64,000 nt of DNA from Sphingobium sufflavum (GTDB lineage Bacteria; Pseudomonadota; Alphaproteobacteria; Sphingomonadales; Sphingomonadaceae), in the NCBI RefSeq assembly GCF_021403115.1, contig NZ_JAJSSH010000004.1, positions 186,001-250,000 of the forward strand, read 5' to 3'. The translations under genes were made by a program, and so were the position numbers. Position 1 is the first letter of the stretch. Every line of letters starts with the position of its first letter. The notes beneath the pieces are model-generated. The model did not search any database. It worked only from the letters and a program-made list of their open reading frames with translations, and was not told the DNA's origin. This document shows positions 27,544-35,206 of this stretch, in pieces.

Positions 27544-27780
27544 CGCCCATGGGTCTAGCGACCCGCAGACTCCTTGGGAATCCCCAATCGGCGCGGGATC
27601 AGGGCTATCGGTCGATGGAACCAGGTGGGACGACCCGGGCCGGGAACAGAAATGGGGACATGATCCTCTCACCAAGGGAAAAGAGCGAGAGGCCATGTCC
27701 CCACCTGTCGGGGCCGTCGGGGAAGAGGCTGGTGGGGACCAAAAAGTCCCCTGCCCTGACGGTACCAACCTATTGCGGGC
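27544..27780. other. Intergenic hairpins between the pilin-like operon and ybgC
   Basis: This gap holds no gene. A long hairpin at 27653-27703 pairs TGGGGACATG with CATGTCCCCA and CCTCTC with GAGAGG around a 16-base loop. A second hairpin at 27734-27751 pairs GGGGAC with GTCCCC around CAAAAA. The GGGGAC/GTCCCC motif thus recurs. They could end the pilin-like transcript (minus strand) and the region must also hold the ybgC-tol promoter; no U-run follows, so the terminator call is weak. Confidence 0.5.
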
Positions 27781-28143
27781 TTATTTCGCACCCATGCGCA
27801 GCAGTTCGACCTCGCGGCGCAACTTGTCGAGTTCCAGCTCGTAGATCTTCGAACAGTCGATCCGGTCCGGCTTGCGCCCCAGCGGGATGGTCATGCGGAC
27901 ATAGGCCATCGCTTCCCGGTCGCGATTGTCGCCATAGCTGAAGGCGGTGTTGCGATTGGGCGAGGCAGCCGTGCCGGTCATGCCGACATCCAGATAGGTG
28001 CCATTATTGTTCATGCTCTGGCGGCAACGGGTGCCACCGCTCGTCTCGATGCTGTCCTCACCGCCGGAACCGGACGGTGCGGGAGGCAGGTACACGCCAC
28101 TGGTGCCGCGCTGCTCGCCGTCGGCACCATCAGCGCGATACAA
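27781..28143 (-). CDS. Conserved-looking body of a third pilin-operon protein; signal peptide lies in another frame
   Basis: This frame encodes up to 120 residues from a TTG directly after the preceding stop: a Ser/Gly-rich start, two cysteines (GTRCRQS, RIDCSK), the segment SYGDNRDREAMAYVRMTIPLGRKP, and a C-terminal coiled coil (LELDKLRREVELLRM). It has no export signal of its own. Overlapping it in the -1-related frame is a good signal peptide (28011-28187). A -1 shift around 28060-28090 would fuse the two into a normal secreted protein. Function is unknown; the context is the pilin-like/chaperone-like pair just upstream. Confidence 0.5.
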   Translation of the reverse strand: MYRADGADGEQRGTSGVYLPPAPSGSGGEDSIETSGGTRCRQSMNNNGTYLDVGMTGTAASPNRNTAFSYGDNRDREAMAYVRMTIPLGRKPDRIDCSKIYELELDKLRREVELLRMGAK

Positions 28144-28187
28144 CTAGCCGAGACGGCGAGCAGTAAGTTTCGAACAGACGCGGGCAT
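28011..28187 (-). other. Signal-peptide-coding frame overlapping the 27781-28143 gene
   Basis: From ATG 28187 this frame reads MPASVRNLLLAVSASCIAL and on to TASSAAPVACTC, a textbook signal peptide, but then runs into arginine/alanine-rich sequence and stops at 28011. The start lies inside the 3' end of the upstream chaperone-like gene. It is probably the true 5' part of the downstream gene, disconnected by a frameshift. Confidence 0.5.
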
Positions 28188-28545
28188 TGATGACAACTCC
28201 GGTGGGAGGATTGACCCGTTCCGCGCACAAGCGGAAACGATAGGTTTCGCCGGGCTGGAGGTCGTTGGCGATAATCAGCAGGCGGCGCGACTGGCGCGAA
28301 CCGAGCCTGTTTTCCGGCGGTAGGATGGTGACGCGCAGTTGCGGGGTCTCGTCATCATTGTCGATCCCGACCGCATAGGCGCGAAACGCCATGCTTTCCT
28401 CATAGGGGTTGTAGAGTGTCAGACTGAACGCCTTGCGCGGGCCGTCTATCACGCCCTCATCGGACAGCGGACCAAGGCCTACTGCGCCGGCTGGCGTTGT
28501 CATCGCCAGTATGGCGAAAGCGGCGGTAAGCAGATCGGCCTTCAT
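28144..28545 (-). CDS. Periplasmic pilus-chaperone-like protein (single N-terminal-type domain)
   Basis: A protein of 133 residues. A signal peptide (1-20, ending AGA) is followed by about 110 residues that resemble the first immunoglobulin-like domain of PapD-type chaperones: SLTLYNPYEESMAFRAYAV as a beta-strand pair, RVTILPPENRLGSRQSRRLLII in the place of the P-P-x-x-x-L/R motif, and a final strand pair with two cysteines. It lacks the second domain and is about half the length of PapD, so the assignment is by pattern only. Its start overlaps the stop of the pilin-like gene (ATGA). Confidence 0.6.
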   Translation of the reverse strand: MKADLLTAAFAILAMTTPAGAVGLGPLSDEGVIDGPRKAFSLTLYNPYEESMAFRAYAVGIDNDDETPQLRVTILPPENRLGSRQSRRLLIIANDLQPGETYRFRLCAERVNPPTGVVINARVCSKLTARRLG

Positions 28546-29006
28546 TGCGAACAGGTCGCCGTGGCGCTGATCGTATAGACGCCGGACCGAAAACCGCTGG
28601 AATTGCTAGCCCGACCATTGATCGTGACGGTGTCAAGCAACCGGTTCATGGCATAGACATACCCGCTGCTGTCGTAGGCATGGCTGGCTCCACCGGTCGA
28701 GGAATAGGCAACCTCCGTCGTCGCGCCACCCGACGAGGGGCCGACCAAAGACGGGCTTGAGAATGAGATGGTCGGGTTGGAGCCGGTCGCAACCACGGTC
28801 AGCGAGGCAGGCAAGCCGCCGTTCGTCGTGGAAAGCTGAAGACCGTTGGACGAGATGGCGAGCGAGCCGGGTGTAGAGATGGTCAGCACGCACAGATTGA
28901 CCACTGTACCGATCAGATTGACCGTCTGGGCCTGGGCACTGCCCGCTCCCATCAGCAGGGCCGGTATGAGGGCATATTTTGCATGTGATAGCCGGAAACT
29001 GGCCAT
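28542..29006 (-). CDS. Pilin-like secreted subunit (fimbrial/spore-coat-U-like)
   Basis: A protein of 154 residues. Signal peptide (1-26, AQAQ). The mature part begins VNLIGTVVNLC and ends GVYTISATATCSQ, so two cysteines bracket a beta-rich, Ser/Thr/Gly-rich body (LAISSNGLQL, LTVVATGSNPTISF). A cysteine near the start and a final strand ending at a cysteine are reminiscent of fimbrial and SCPU-type subunits. A strong AGGAGG box precedes the ATG. It is the first gene of a three-gene unit with the chaperone-like gene and the frame-split third gene. No usher gene is nearby. Confidence 0.65.
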   Translation of the reverse strand: MASFRLSHAKYALIPALLMGAGSAQAQTVNLIGTVVNLCVLTISTPGSLAISSNGLQLSTTNGGLPASLTVVATGSNPTISFSSPSLVGPSSGGATTEVAYSSTGGASHAYDSSGYVYAMNRLLDTVTINGRASNSSGFRSGVYTISATATCSQ

Positions 29007-29337
29007 GATAACCTCCTACGACCAAAGTCTGATACTTGTCGTGTTAGAGACATCTTAGGTATGCCTTACTAAACGAAACCTTATGGTTTTATGGATTCGA
29101 GACTAAGGTCTAATGACTATCCTCATAATTACATGATATTTTCATGATAATCCGCATTTTCCTATCAAACACGCTGGCAAGTTCGAACCACACCTGCGCC
29201 GACCGTCCAATATATGGAAACAAGTTGTCGGACAGATTCCGACAGGAGCATCCCGGTGGACCGGATTATTACGCGCCGCCTATGCAGCCCCGTTCCAACC
29301 GCCTAGTGCTGTTGGATTAGAGCCAAGAGGGGCGTGC
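29007..29337. promoter_or_regulatory. Low-GC control region upstream of the pilin-like operon and the phospholipase D gene
   Basis: 331 bases without a gene, far more AT-rich (about 29030-29170) than the surroundings. Two direct copies of CATGATA (29132-29138 and 29143-29149) are spaced one helical turn apart. A perfect seven-base inverted repeat TGTCGGA-N5-TCCGACA lies at 29226-29244. These are good candidates for regulator sites of the pilin-like operon (minus strand) or the phospholipase D gene (plus strand). Confidence 0.45.
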
Positions 29338-30768
29338 ATGGCGTTGGACGAAGGCAGTTTCTGGCGGATCGCGGAGGCGACGCGGATGAGCGTCATCGTC
29401 GATGCGGAGGAATATTTCCGCCACGCCCGCACCGCCATGTTGCAGGCGCGCCACCGTATCATGCTGATCGGATGGGACTTCGACGCCCGCATCCGGCTGG
29501 TGCATGAACCGCTGGATCCTGCCGAACCCGCGACCGTGGGGGATTTCATCCACTGGCTGGTGGAGCGGACACCGACGCTGGAGGTGCATCTGCTGCGCTG
29601 GGACGTCGGCGCGCTCAAGACGCTGGTGCGCGGGTCGAACATTTTCACGCTCGCCAAATGGATGCGCCATCCGCGCATGCACACCAAACTGGACAGCTTT
29701 CACCCGACCGGCGGGTCGCATCATCAGAAGATCGTGGTGATCGACGATTGTTTCGCCTTTTGCGGCGGGATCGACATGACCAACGACCGCTGGGACACCC
29801 GTTGCCACCGGGATGGCGACGAAGGTCGGATCGAACCCAATGGCAAGCCCTATGGCCCTTGGCATGACGCGACCAGCGCATTGCAGGGTCCGGTGGCGGC
29901 AGCACTCGGCGAACTGGGCCGCGAGCGGTGGGAACGCGCGGGTGGAACACCGCTGGAACCGGTCCCGAGCGTTTCCGACTGCTGGCCGGAGGGGCTGGAG
30001 GCGGATTTTACCGGCGTGCAGGTGGGCATCGCCCGCACCCGCCCCGACATGCCCGATTGCGCGGAAGTGCGGGAGATAGAGGCGCTGTTCGTCGAACAGA
30101 TCGGCCGGGCGAAACGGAATATCTATGCCGAGAGCCAATATTTCGCATCGCGCAAGATAGCGGAGGCCATCGCCGCCCGGCTAGGCGAGGTGGAGGGGCC
30201 GGAAATCGTCATCATCAACCCGCTGACCGCACAGGGGTGGCTGGAGCCGGTCGCCATGGATACGGCGCGAGCGCGATTGTTCTCGGCGTTGAAGCATCGG
30301 GACAAATATGACCGGCTGCGGATATATCATCCGTTCACGGCGGGCGGTGAGCCAATCTATGTCCATGCCAAGGTGATGATCGTGGACGAGCGCATCCTGC
30401 GCATCGGGTCGGCCAATATGAACAACCGCTCCATGGGTCTCGACACGGAATGTGACGTGACGATCGACGCGGGCGATGAAGGGGAGGCAGCGGTGCGCGC
30501 CATCCGCGACGGGCTGATCGCGGAGCATCTGGATGTGACACCCGATACAATCATGCGGGAGATAGAAGCGCGTGCTTCCCTGATAGAGACAATCGAAGCC
30601 TTGCGCGGGAGCGGCCGGTCACTACGCCCTTATCAAATCCCCGACCTGAGCGAAGTCGAGAAATGGCTGGCGGATAATGAAGTGCTGGACCCCGAAAGCC
30701 CTTCGGAAATGTTCGAAGCCACGACACGCAAGGGACTGCTGCGACGATTGCCGTGGCATAAAGGCTAA
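29338..30768 (+). CDS. Phospholipase D-family protein (cardiolipin synthase-like)
   Basis: A protein of 476 residues with two HKD catalytic motifs: HHQKIVVIDD (His129, Lys131, Asp136) and HAKVMIVDE (His343, Lys345, Asp350), each followed by the GGIDMTNDR or GSANMNNRS segment. There is no signal peptide or membrane helix, so it is probably cytosolic or peripheral. Family members transfer phosphatidyl groups (cardiolipin synthases, phospholipases D); the layout resembles bacterial PLD proteins similar to eukaryotic enzymes. AGAGGGG precedes the ATG. Its stop overlaps that of the convergent LysR gene. Confidence 0.88.
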   Translation: MALDEGSFWRIAEATRMSVIVDAEEYFRHARTAMLQARHRIMLIGWDFDARIRLVHEPLDPAEPATVGDFIHWLVERTPTLEVHLLRWDVGALKTLVRGSNIFTLAKWMRHPRMHTKLDSFHPTGGSHHQKIVVIDDCFAFCGGIDMTNDRWDTRCHRDGDEGRIEPNGKPYGPWHDATSALQGPVAAALGELGRERWERAGGTPLEPVPSVSDCWPEGLEADFTGVQVGIARTRPDMPDCAEVREIEALFVEQIGRAKRNIYAESQYFASRKIAEAIAARLGEVEGPEIVIINPLTAQGWLEPVAMDTARARLFSALKHRDKYDRLRIYHPFTAGGEPIYVHAKVMIVDERILRIGSANMNNRSMGLDTECDVTIDAGDEGEAAVRAIRDGLIAEHLDVTPDTIMREIEARASLIETIEALRGSGRSLRPYQIPDLSEVEKWLADNEVLDPESPSEMFEATTRKGLLRRLPWHKG

Positions 30769-31667
30769 CAGCGCAGTTTATCCTCCACCGCGCGCGCGAT
30801 GAAATCGACCACGCTGGCGAATTGCCGGCCCGCGCTCTGGCTGGCCTTGCGGGAGGCAAAGAAGATGTCGAGCGTCAGAGCGGGATCGGCGACGGGCCAC
30901 CCACGCAGGCTTCCCTGCCTCACCTCCTGGCCCACATAGCTGTCGGGCAACAGCGCATAGCCCATGCCCGACTGCACCAGATCCTTGATGAGCCGTGCCG
31001 AGTCTGCCTCAAATCGCACGTCCAGTCTGGCCTGCCAGTGGGACGCGGCATCGTTGATCGCCGCGCGAACGCCCAGATGGTGCGACGGTACGATCAGGGG
31101 CAGGCGTAACGCTTCCACCGCCTGCACAGTCGCCCCGGCGGGACCATCCCCCTCAACTGCTCCGATCAGGGTGAAGGGGAGAGACAACAGCTTCTGTTCA
31201 ACCAGCAGGTCATTGCGGGAGGTTTCCTCCAATATCGCAAAGTCGATCATGCCCCGGCCCAGCCAGTCGATCAGCCCCCCGGTCGGCCCCTCGACCAGCC
31301 GAAAACGGATATCGGGAAAGGCCGCGTGCAGTTCCATCGCCAGCGGCCGGGCGAGCAGATCGGCTAGACTGGGCGGCAAACCCAAAGCCAGATTGGCCTG
31401 TGCGCCCGACCGTCCCGTCCTGATCCCCTGTATCGCCAGTTCCAGTTCGCGCAACGGCCCAGCCACTGACGCGCGCAGATGCTCGCCCTCTACGGTCAGG
31501 CGCATGCCGCGCGCGGTCCGGTCGAACAGTGCAACGCCCAGTTCCTCCTCCAGCAGGCGCATCTGCCGGCTGAGCGCGGACTGCGCCACCCGCACCATCC
31601 CCGCCGCCTTGGTCAGCGAACCATCCTCAGCGATGCGGATAAAATAGCTGAGCCGCCTGATCTCCAT
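30765..31667 (-). CDS. LysR-family transcriptional regulator (first)
   Basis: A protein of 300 residues. An N-terminal winged helix-turn-helix (MEIRRLSYFIRIAEDGSLTKAAGMVRVAQSALSRQM, residues 1-60) is followed by a periplasmic-binding-protein-like effector domain (about 90-295). It is divergent from the SDR gene at 31788 with a 120-base gap holding two inverted repeats, the standard arrangement for a LysR activator and its target operon. The effector is unknown. The 3' end overlaps the phospholipase D stop. Confidence 0.9.
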   Translation of the reverse strand: MEIRRLSYFIRIAEDGSLTKAAGMVRVAQSALSRQMRLLEEELGVALFDRTARGMRLTVEGEHLRASVAGPLRELELAIQGIRTGRSGAQANLALGLPPSLADLLARPLAMELHAAFPDIRFRLVEGPTGGLIDWLGRGMIDFAILEETSRNDLLVEQKLLSLPFTLIGAVEGDGPAGATVQAVEALRLPLIVPSHHLGVRAAINDAASHWQARLDVRFEADSARLIKDLVQSGMGYALLPDSYVGQEVRQGSLRGWPVADPALTLDIFFASRKASQSAGRQFASVVDFIARAVEDKLRC

Positions 31668-31787
31668 CCGACCTCATTCCTGCAGACTATCCAATTTCGA
31701 TATACCTTCATGCCGAAAATTGAAATGGAAGCATAGCTGATGATCCTGCATCATCGCGCCATCAAATAAGACGAGCGGGAGCAGCGT
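31668..31787. promoter_or_regulatory. LysR/SDR divergent promoter region with two inverted repeats
   Basis: CAATTTCG (31692-31699) and CGAAAATTG (31714-31722) form an interrupted inverted repeat, and GATGAT-CCTGC-ATCATC forms another at 31739-31755. The spacing fits a LysR recognition site plus an activation site next to the SDR gene start (GTG at 31788, GGGAG box). Confidence 0.5.
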
Positions 31788-32591
31788 GTGAGCATTTTGG
31801 AAAAATATGGCCCGTGGGCGCTGATCGCGGGAGCGTCCGAGGGAACAGGCGCGGCCTTTGCCCACCGCCTCGCCGCCGAGGGGTTGAAGCTGATACTGAT
31901 TGCCCGGCGTCAGGCCCCACTGGAAGAACTGGCGGCACAATTGCGAACCGCGTACGGCACCGAATGCGTCACCGCTTCCATCAACCTTGCCGCACCGGAC
32001 GCCATCGAAAAAATCGCGGCGGCAAGCGAGGGGCGCGAAGTCGGCCTGTACATCAGCAACGCGGGCGGCGATCCCAATGGCACCGCCTTCTTCAAGACCG
32101 ACATCAGGGCGTGGATCGATCTCGTCGCCCGCAACGTAGTGACGGTCATGCAGGCTTCGCACCTGCTGGGCGCCCCCATGCGGAAACGCGGTCGCGGCGG
32201 CATCATCCTCGTCGGATCGGGCGCCTGCTATGGCGGCGCATCGGGACTTGGCGTCTATTCGGGCAGCAAGGCGTTCGACCTGTGCTTTGGTGAGGGGCTG
32301 TGGGCGGAACTGCGCGGCCATGGCGTCCATGTGCTGAACCTGATCCTGGGCCGCACCGACACACCGGAATTCCGCCGCCACTGCGCCGCACGGGGCGTGC
32401 CCGTCCCCTCCGGCCTCGCCAGTGCGGAGGATGTGGCGCGCGTAGGACTGGAACGGTTGCCGCATGGTCCGGTGCACAACTGGGGACTGGAGGATGACGA
32501 ACAAGGCCGCATGCTGCAATCCGCCGCCACACGCCGCAATCGCATCCTGGCCATGGAAGCGGCGATGGCCGACCTGAAGATCGCGAAATGA
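31788..32591 (+). CDS. Short-chain dehydrogenase/reductase
   Basis: A protein of 267 residues with a Rossmann fold. The cofactor motif is GASEGTG (15-21), the NAG motif lies in ISNAGG (about 89-94), and the catalytic triad is Ser144, Tyr157 and Lys161 (YSGSK). The Arg residues after the second strand (IARRQ) suggest NADP(H). The substrate is unknown. First gene of a plus-strand unit: its stop overlaps the SnoaL-like gene start (ATGA). The start is GTG. Confidence 0.9.
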   Translation: MSILEKYGPWALIAGASEGTGAAFAHRLAAEGLKLILIARRQAPLEELAAQLRTAYGTECVTASINLAAPDAIEKIAAASEGREVGLYISNAGGDPNGTAFFKTDIRAWIDLVARNVVTVMQASHLLGAPMRKRGRGGIILVGSGACYGGASGLGVYSGSKAFDLCFGEGLWAELRGHGVHVLNLILGRTDTPEFRRHCAARGVPVPSGLASAEDVARVGLERLPHGPVHNWGLEDDEQGRMLQSAATRRNRILAMEAAMADLKIAK

Positions 32592-33085
32592 GCCGCACGC
32601 CCCTCCACGACCGACAGGCGATCACGGACCTGATCCACGTCTATTGCCGCTCCGTCGACCGACTCGACGTGCCGCTGGGACATGGCATCTGGCATGAGGA
32701 TGCGACCGCCGACTATGGCGCCAGCTTCTATCAGGGACCCGGCAAAGCCGTGATCGACAAGATTTGCGACTCTCATCGCGGCCTGCTCGCCCATTCGCAC
32801 CAGATCGCCAATATCCTCGTCACGCTCGACGGCGACCGGGCGGGCAGCGAGGCCTATTGCACGGCGACCCTCCGCATGCAGCGGGACGAAGCGGTGATGC
32901 AGATGAGCGTGTGGAGCCGCTACGTCGACCGCTGGTCCTTTCGCGAGGGGCGCTGGGGCCTCGACCATCGCATCGCCATCCGCGACTTTGACGAGGTCCG
33001 TACCGTGACGCCAATGAGCCAGCCCGACATGGGTAGCCGCGACGCCAGCGACCCATCCTACGGCATATTTGCGCCGGGCAACTGA
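32588..33085 (+). CDS. SnoaL-like/NTF2-fold protein
   Basis: A protein of 165 residues with the cone-shaped alpha+beta NTF2 fold: an N-terminal helix (DRQAITDLIHVYCRSVDRLD, followed by WHEDATADYG), then HSHQIANILVTLDGDRAGSEAYC and MSVWSRYVDRWSFREGRWGLDHR strands. The Tyr/Arg/Asp pattern at the N-terminus fits the SnoaL_4/dioxygenase-beta-like group, which includes dehydratases and isomerases of aromatic or steroid catabolism. The reaction is not assigned. It overlaps the SDR gene by four bases. Confidence 0.8.
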   Translation: MSRTPLHDRQAITDLIHVYCRSVDRLDVPLGHGIWHEDATADYGASFYQGPGKAVIDKICDSHRGLLAHSHQIANILVTLDGDRAGSEAYCTATLRMQRDEAVMQMSVWSRYVDRWSFREGRWGLDHRIAIRDFDEVRTVTPMSQPDMGSRDASDPSYGIFAPGN

Positions 33086-33098
33086 CAGGATCGTTCCG

Positions 33099-34133
33099 AT
33101 GAAAGCAGCCTTCATTCAAAATGGCACGGTACATGTCGGCGACATGCCCGATCCCGTCCCCGGCAAGGGGCAGGCACTGGTCCGCACGCACAGTTGCGGC
33201 ATGTGCGCGTCGGAGGCGCATTTCCTGCACAGCGGCGAAACCATCGTCGCTTTGTCCAAAGTGCATGGCGGCCCCTATGCGGGGCTGGACGTCAGCCGCC
33301 CCTTCATCCCCGGTCATGAATATGTCGGTGAGGTGATCGATTATGGCCCCGGCAGCCGGCGCACGGTCAAGGCGGGCCGCAAGGTCACGTCTATCCCGAT
33401 CATGCGCCAGTCGGGTGCCCATGCCATCGTCGGCTTCAGCCATGACTGCCCCGGCGGTTTTGGCGAATATATGCTTTTGGACGAGGATATGATGCTGGAG
33501 GTGCCGGGCGACCTTGACGACGATCTGGCCGCCATGACGGAACCGCTTGCCGTAGGGCTGGAGCATGCCCGGCGTGGACGGCCGGACAAGGACGACATTA
33601 CGCTGGTCCTTGGCTGCGGCGCCATTGGGCTAGGCGTGATCGCCGGACTGAAACTGATGGGCATCGCGCCGATCATCGCGGCGGATTTCCACGAGGATCG
33701 CCGGGCGCTGGCCATCGCGATGGGGGCGAACATCGTGGTCGACCCGCGCGACCTCTCGCCCTATGGGCCGTTGCCGGATCTCGGCAACCGGCGTGCAAAT
33801 CTCGTCTATGAATGTGTCGGCCTGCCCGGCCTGCTGCAACAGATCATCACCGGCGTCGGCTTTGGCGCACGCATCGTGATGGGCGGCTATTGCATGGAAC
33901 CGGAGCAGTTGCTGGTCTTCGCCGCGCAGAACAAGCGGCTGAACATCCAGTTCGCGGCGGGCGAGGAACCGCAGGACATGGAACTGGCCCTGCGCGCCAT
34001 CGCGGACGGGCGGATCGACGTGCGCCCCTGGCTGGGCGAACGCATCGGTCTGGAGAAGGTGGACGCGGCGATGCGCGCCATGTCGGGACCGGGCGCCCCG
34101 GTGCGGACGGTGGTCGATCCGCGCACGCTGTGA
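33099..34133 (+). CDS. Zinc-type alcohol dehydrogenase-like protein
   Basis: A protein of 344 residues of the medium-chain dehydrogenase family. The N-terminal GroES-like domain has C-G-M-C (Cys33, Cys36) and the PGHEYVGEV motif (His73, Glu74) with the catalytic zinc ligands. The Rossmann motif GCGAIGLGVIAG lies at about 174-185. The four-cysteine structural zinc lobe is not recognisable, which points to a non-classical member (threonine/sorbitol dehydrogenase-like or quinone-oxidoreductase-like). The ATG at 33099 lies 13 bases after the SnoaL-like stop with an AGGA box. Last gene of the SDR unit. Confidence 0.88.
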   Translation: MKAAFIQNGTVHVGDMPDPVPGKGQALVRTHSCGMCASEAHFLHSGETIVALSKVHGGPYAGLDVSRPFIPGHEYVGEVIDYGPGSRRTVKAGRKVTSIPIMRQSGAHAIVGFSHDCPGGFGEYMLLDEDMMLEVPGDLDDDLAAMTEPLAVGLEHARRGRPDKDDITLVLGCGAIGLGVIAGLKLMGIAPIIAADFHEDRRALAIAMGANIVVDPRDLSPYGPLPDLGNRRANLVYECVGLPGLLQQIITGVGFGARIVMGGYCMEPEQLLVFAAQNKRLNIQFAAGEEPQDMELALRAIADGRIDVRPWLGERIGLEKVDAAMRAMSGPGAPVRTVVDPRTL

Positions 34134-34197
34134 CTTCCCCCTCTCAGCGACCGGGATGACGGGCAATGCCGGGGCCAGGGGATGCCATGAGGCCGAT

Positions 34198-35067
34198 CTA
34201 TTGCAGATATTTGCTGATCCGCCGCACCGCCTCCTGCGCCAACGGAGAATGGGCGCGGCCGCGCAGCTTGGCCATATAGATGGTGGTCGGCGGCAGAGGC
34301 AGCCCCTCGACCCGAATCTCCCGCAGGCTGCCATCCGCCAGTTGCGGCGCTACGAAAGCATTGGAGCAGATGCAGACCAGATCGCTCTCCAGCACCGCAT
34401 CGCGCAGGATATGATAATTGTCGCAGGTCAGCTGGGCGGAACTGAAATGCTCGTCCACGATGGGCGGATCGACCGAACTGGCCCAAGGATAGATGGCGAG
34501 ATCGCGCAGAGTCAGGCCCTCCCGCCCTGCCAGAGGATGGTCACGTCGCACCACGCAGGACGCGACAATCGCGCCGACCGGCTCCACCTCGATTTCCGTT
34601 ATCGGCTCGATATGGCTCTCCGGGTAGAAGAACAGCTCGATCTCGTCATTCCGTAATGCGTCGAGCAGGTCTGGACCGGGGCGGATCATCACCGACAGGC
34701 GGGCCGCGGTGTCCGACGTGAACAGTTCGCCCGCGAAACGGGCGAGGATCTGGCTGGCAAGCAGCGGCGCAAGACCGAATTGCAACCGCCCCGCCTTGCC
34801 CGATCCGAACAGGCGCAGGTTGCTGTCGAACACCCGCAGGCTCTGGAGCAGCGGCCCCGCCTGCGCCACGACCTGCGAACCTGCCGCGGTCAGCGCCACG
34901 CCATGGCCCATGCGACTGAATATCTGGAAGCCGTAGCGATCCTCAATCCCCGCGATGCTGCGGCTCAGCGCTGGCTGGCTGATGTTCAGTTCGACGGCAG
35001 CGCGGGAGAAGCTGCCGGTTCGCGCGACCGTCACCAATTGTTGCAATTTGCCGATCGACAGATCCAT
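34198..35067 (-). CDS. LysR-family transcriptional regulator (second)
   Basis: A protein of 289 residues with an N-terminal helix-turn-helix (LQQLVTVARTGSFSRAAVELNISQPALSRSIAGIE) and a substrate-binding-like effector domain. It is convergent with the alcohol dehydrogenase gene and divergent from the deazaflavin-type oxidoreductase gene at 35207, so the catabolic cluster is bracketed by two LysR genes, each next to its own plus-strand unit. The 139-base gap is locally AT-rich (CATAGCCTTAAACGATATTTGCATTAG). Confidence 0.9.
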   Translation of the reverse strand: MDLSIGKLQQLVTVARTGSFSRAAVELNISQPALSRSIAGIEDRYGFQIFSRMGHGVALTAAGSQVVAQAGPLLQSLRVFDSNLRLFGSGKAGRLQFGLAPLLASQILARFAGELFTSDTAARLSVMIRPGPDLLDALRNDEIELFFYPESHIEPITEIEVEPVGAIVASCVVRRDHPLAGREGLTLRDLAIYPWASSVDPPIVDEHFSSAQLTCDNYHILRDAVLESDLVCICSNAFVAPQLADGSLREIRVEGLPLPPTTIYMAKLRGRAHSPLAQEAVRRISKYLQ

Positions 35068-35206
35068 ACTAAAATCACATAGCCTTAAACGATATTTGCA
35101 TTAGACAGCATGACCCGGCCCATTACCAGCGGGCATTGAAACTGGAGAGAACGGGCCGCGATTTCCCGCGCCCGCATCCCTCCGCCAGCATTGGGAGGAG
35201 AAGCCC

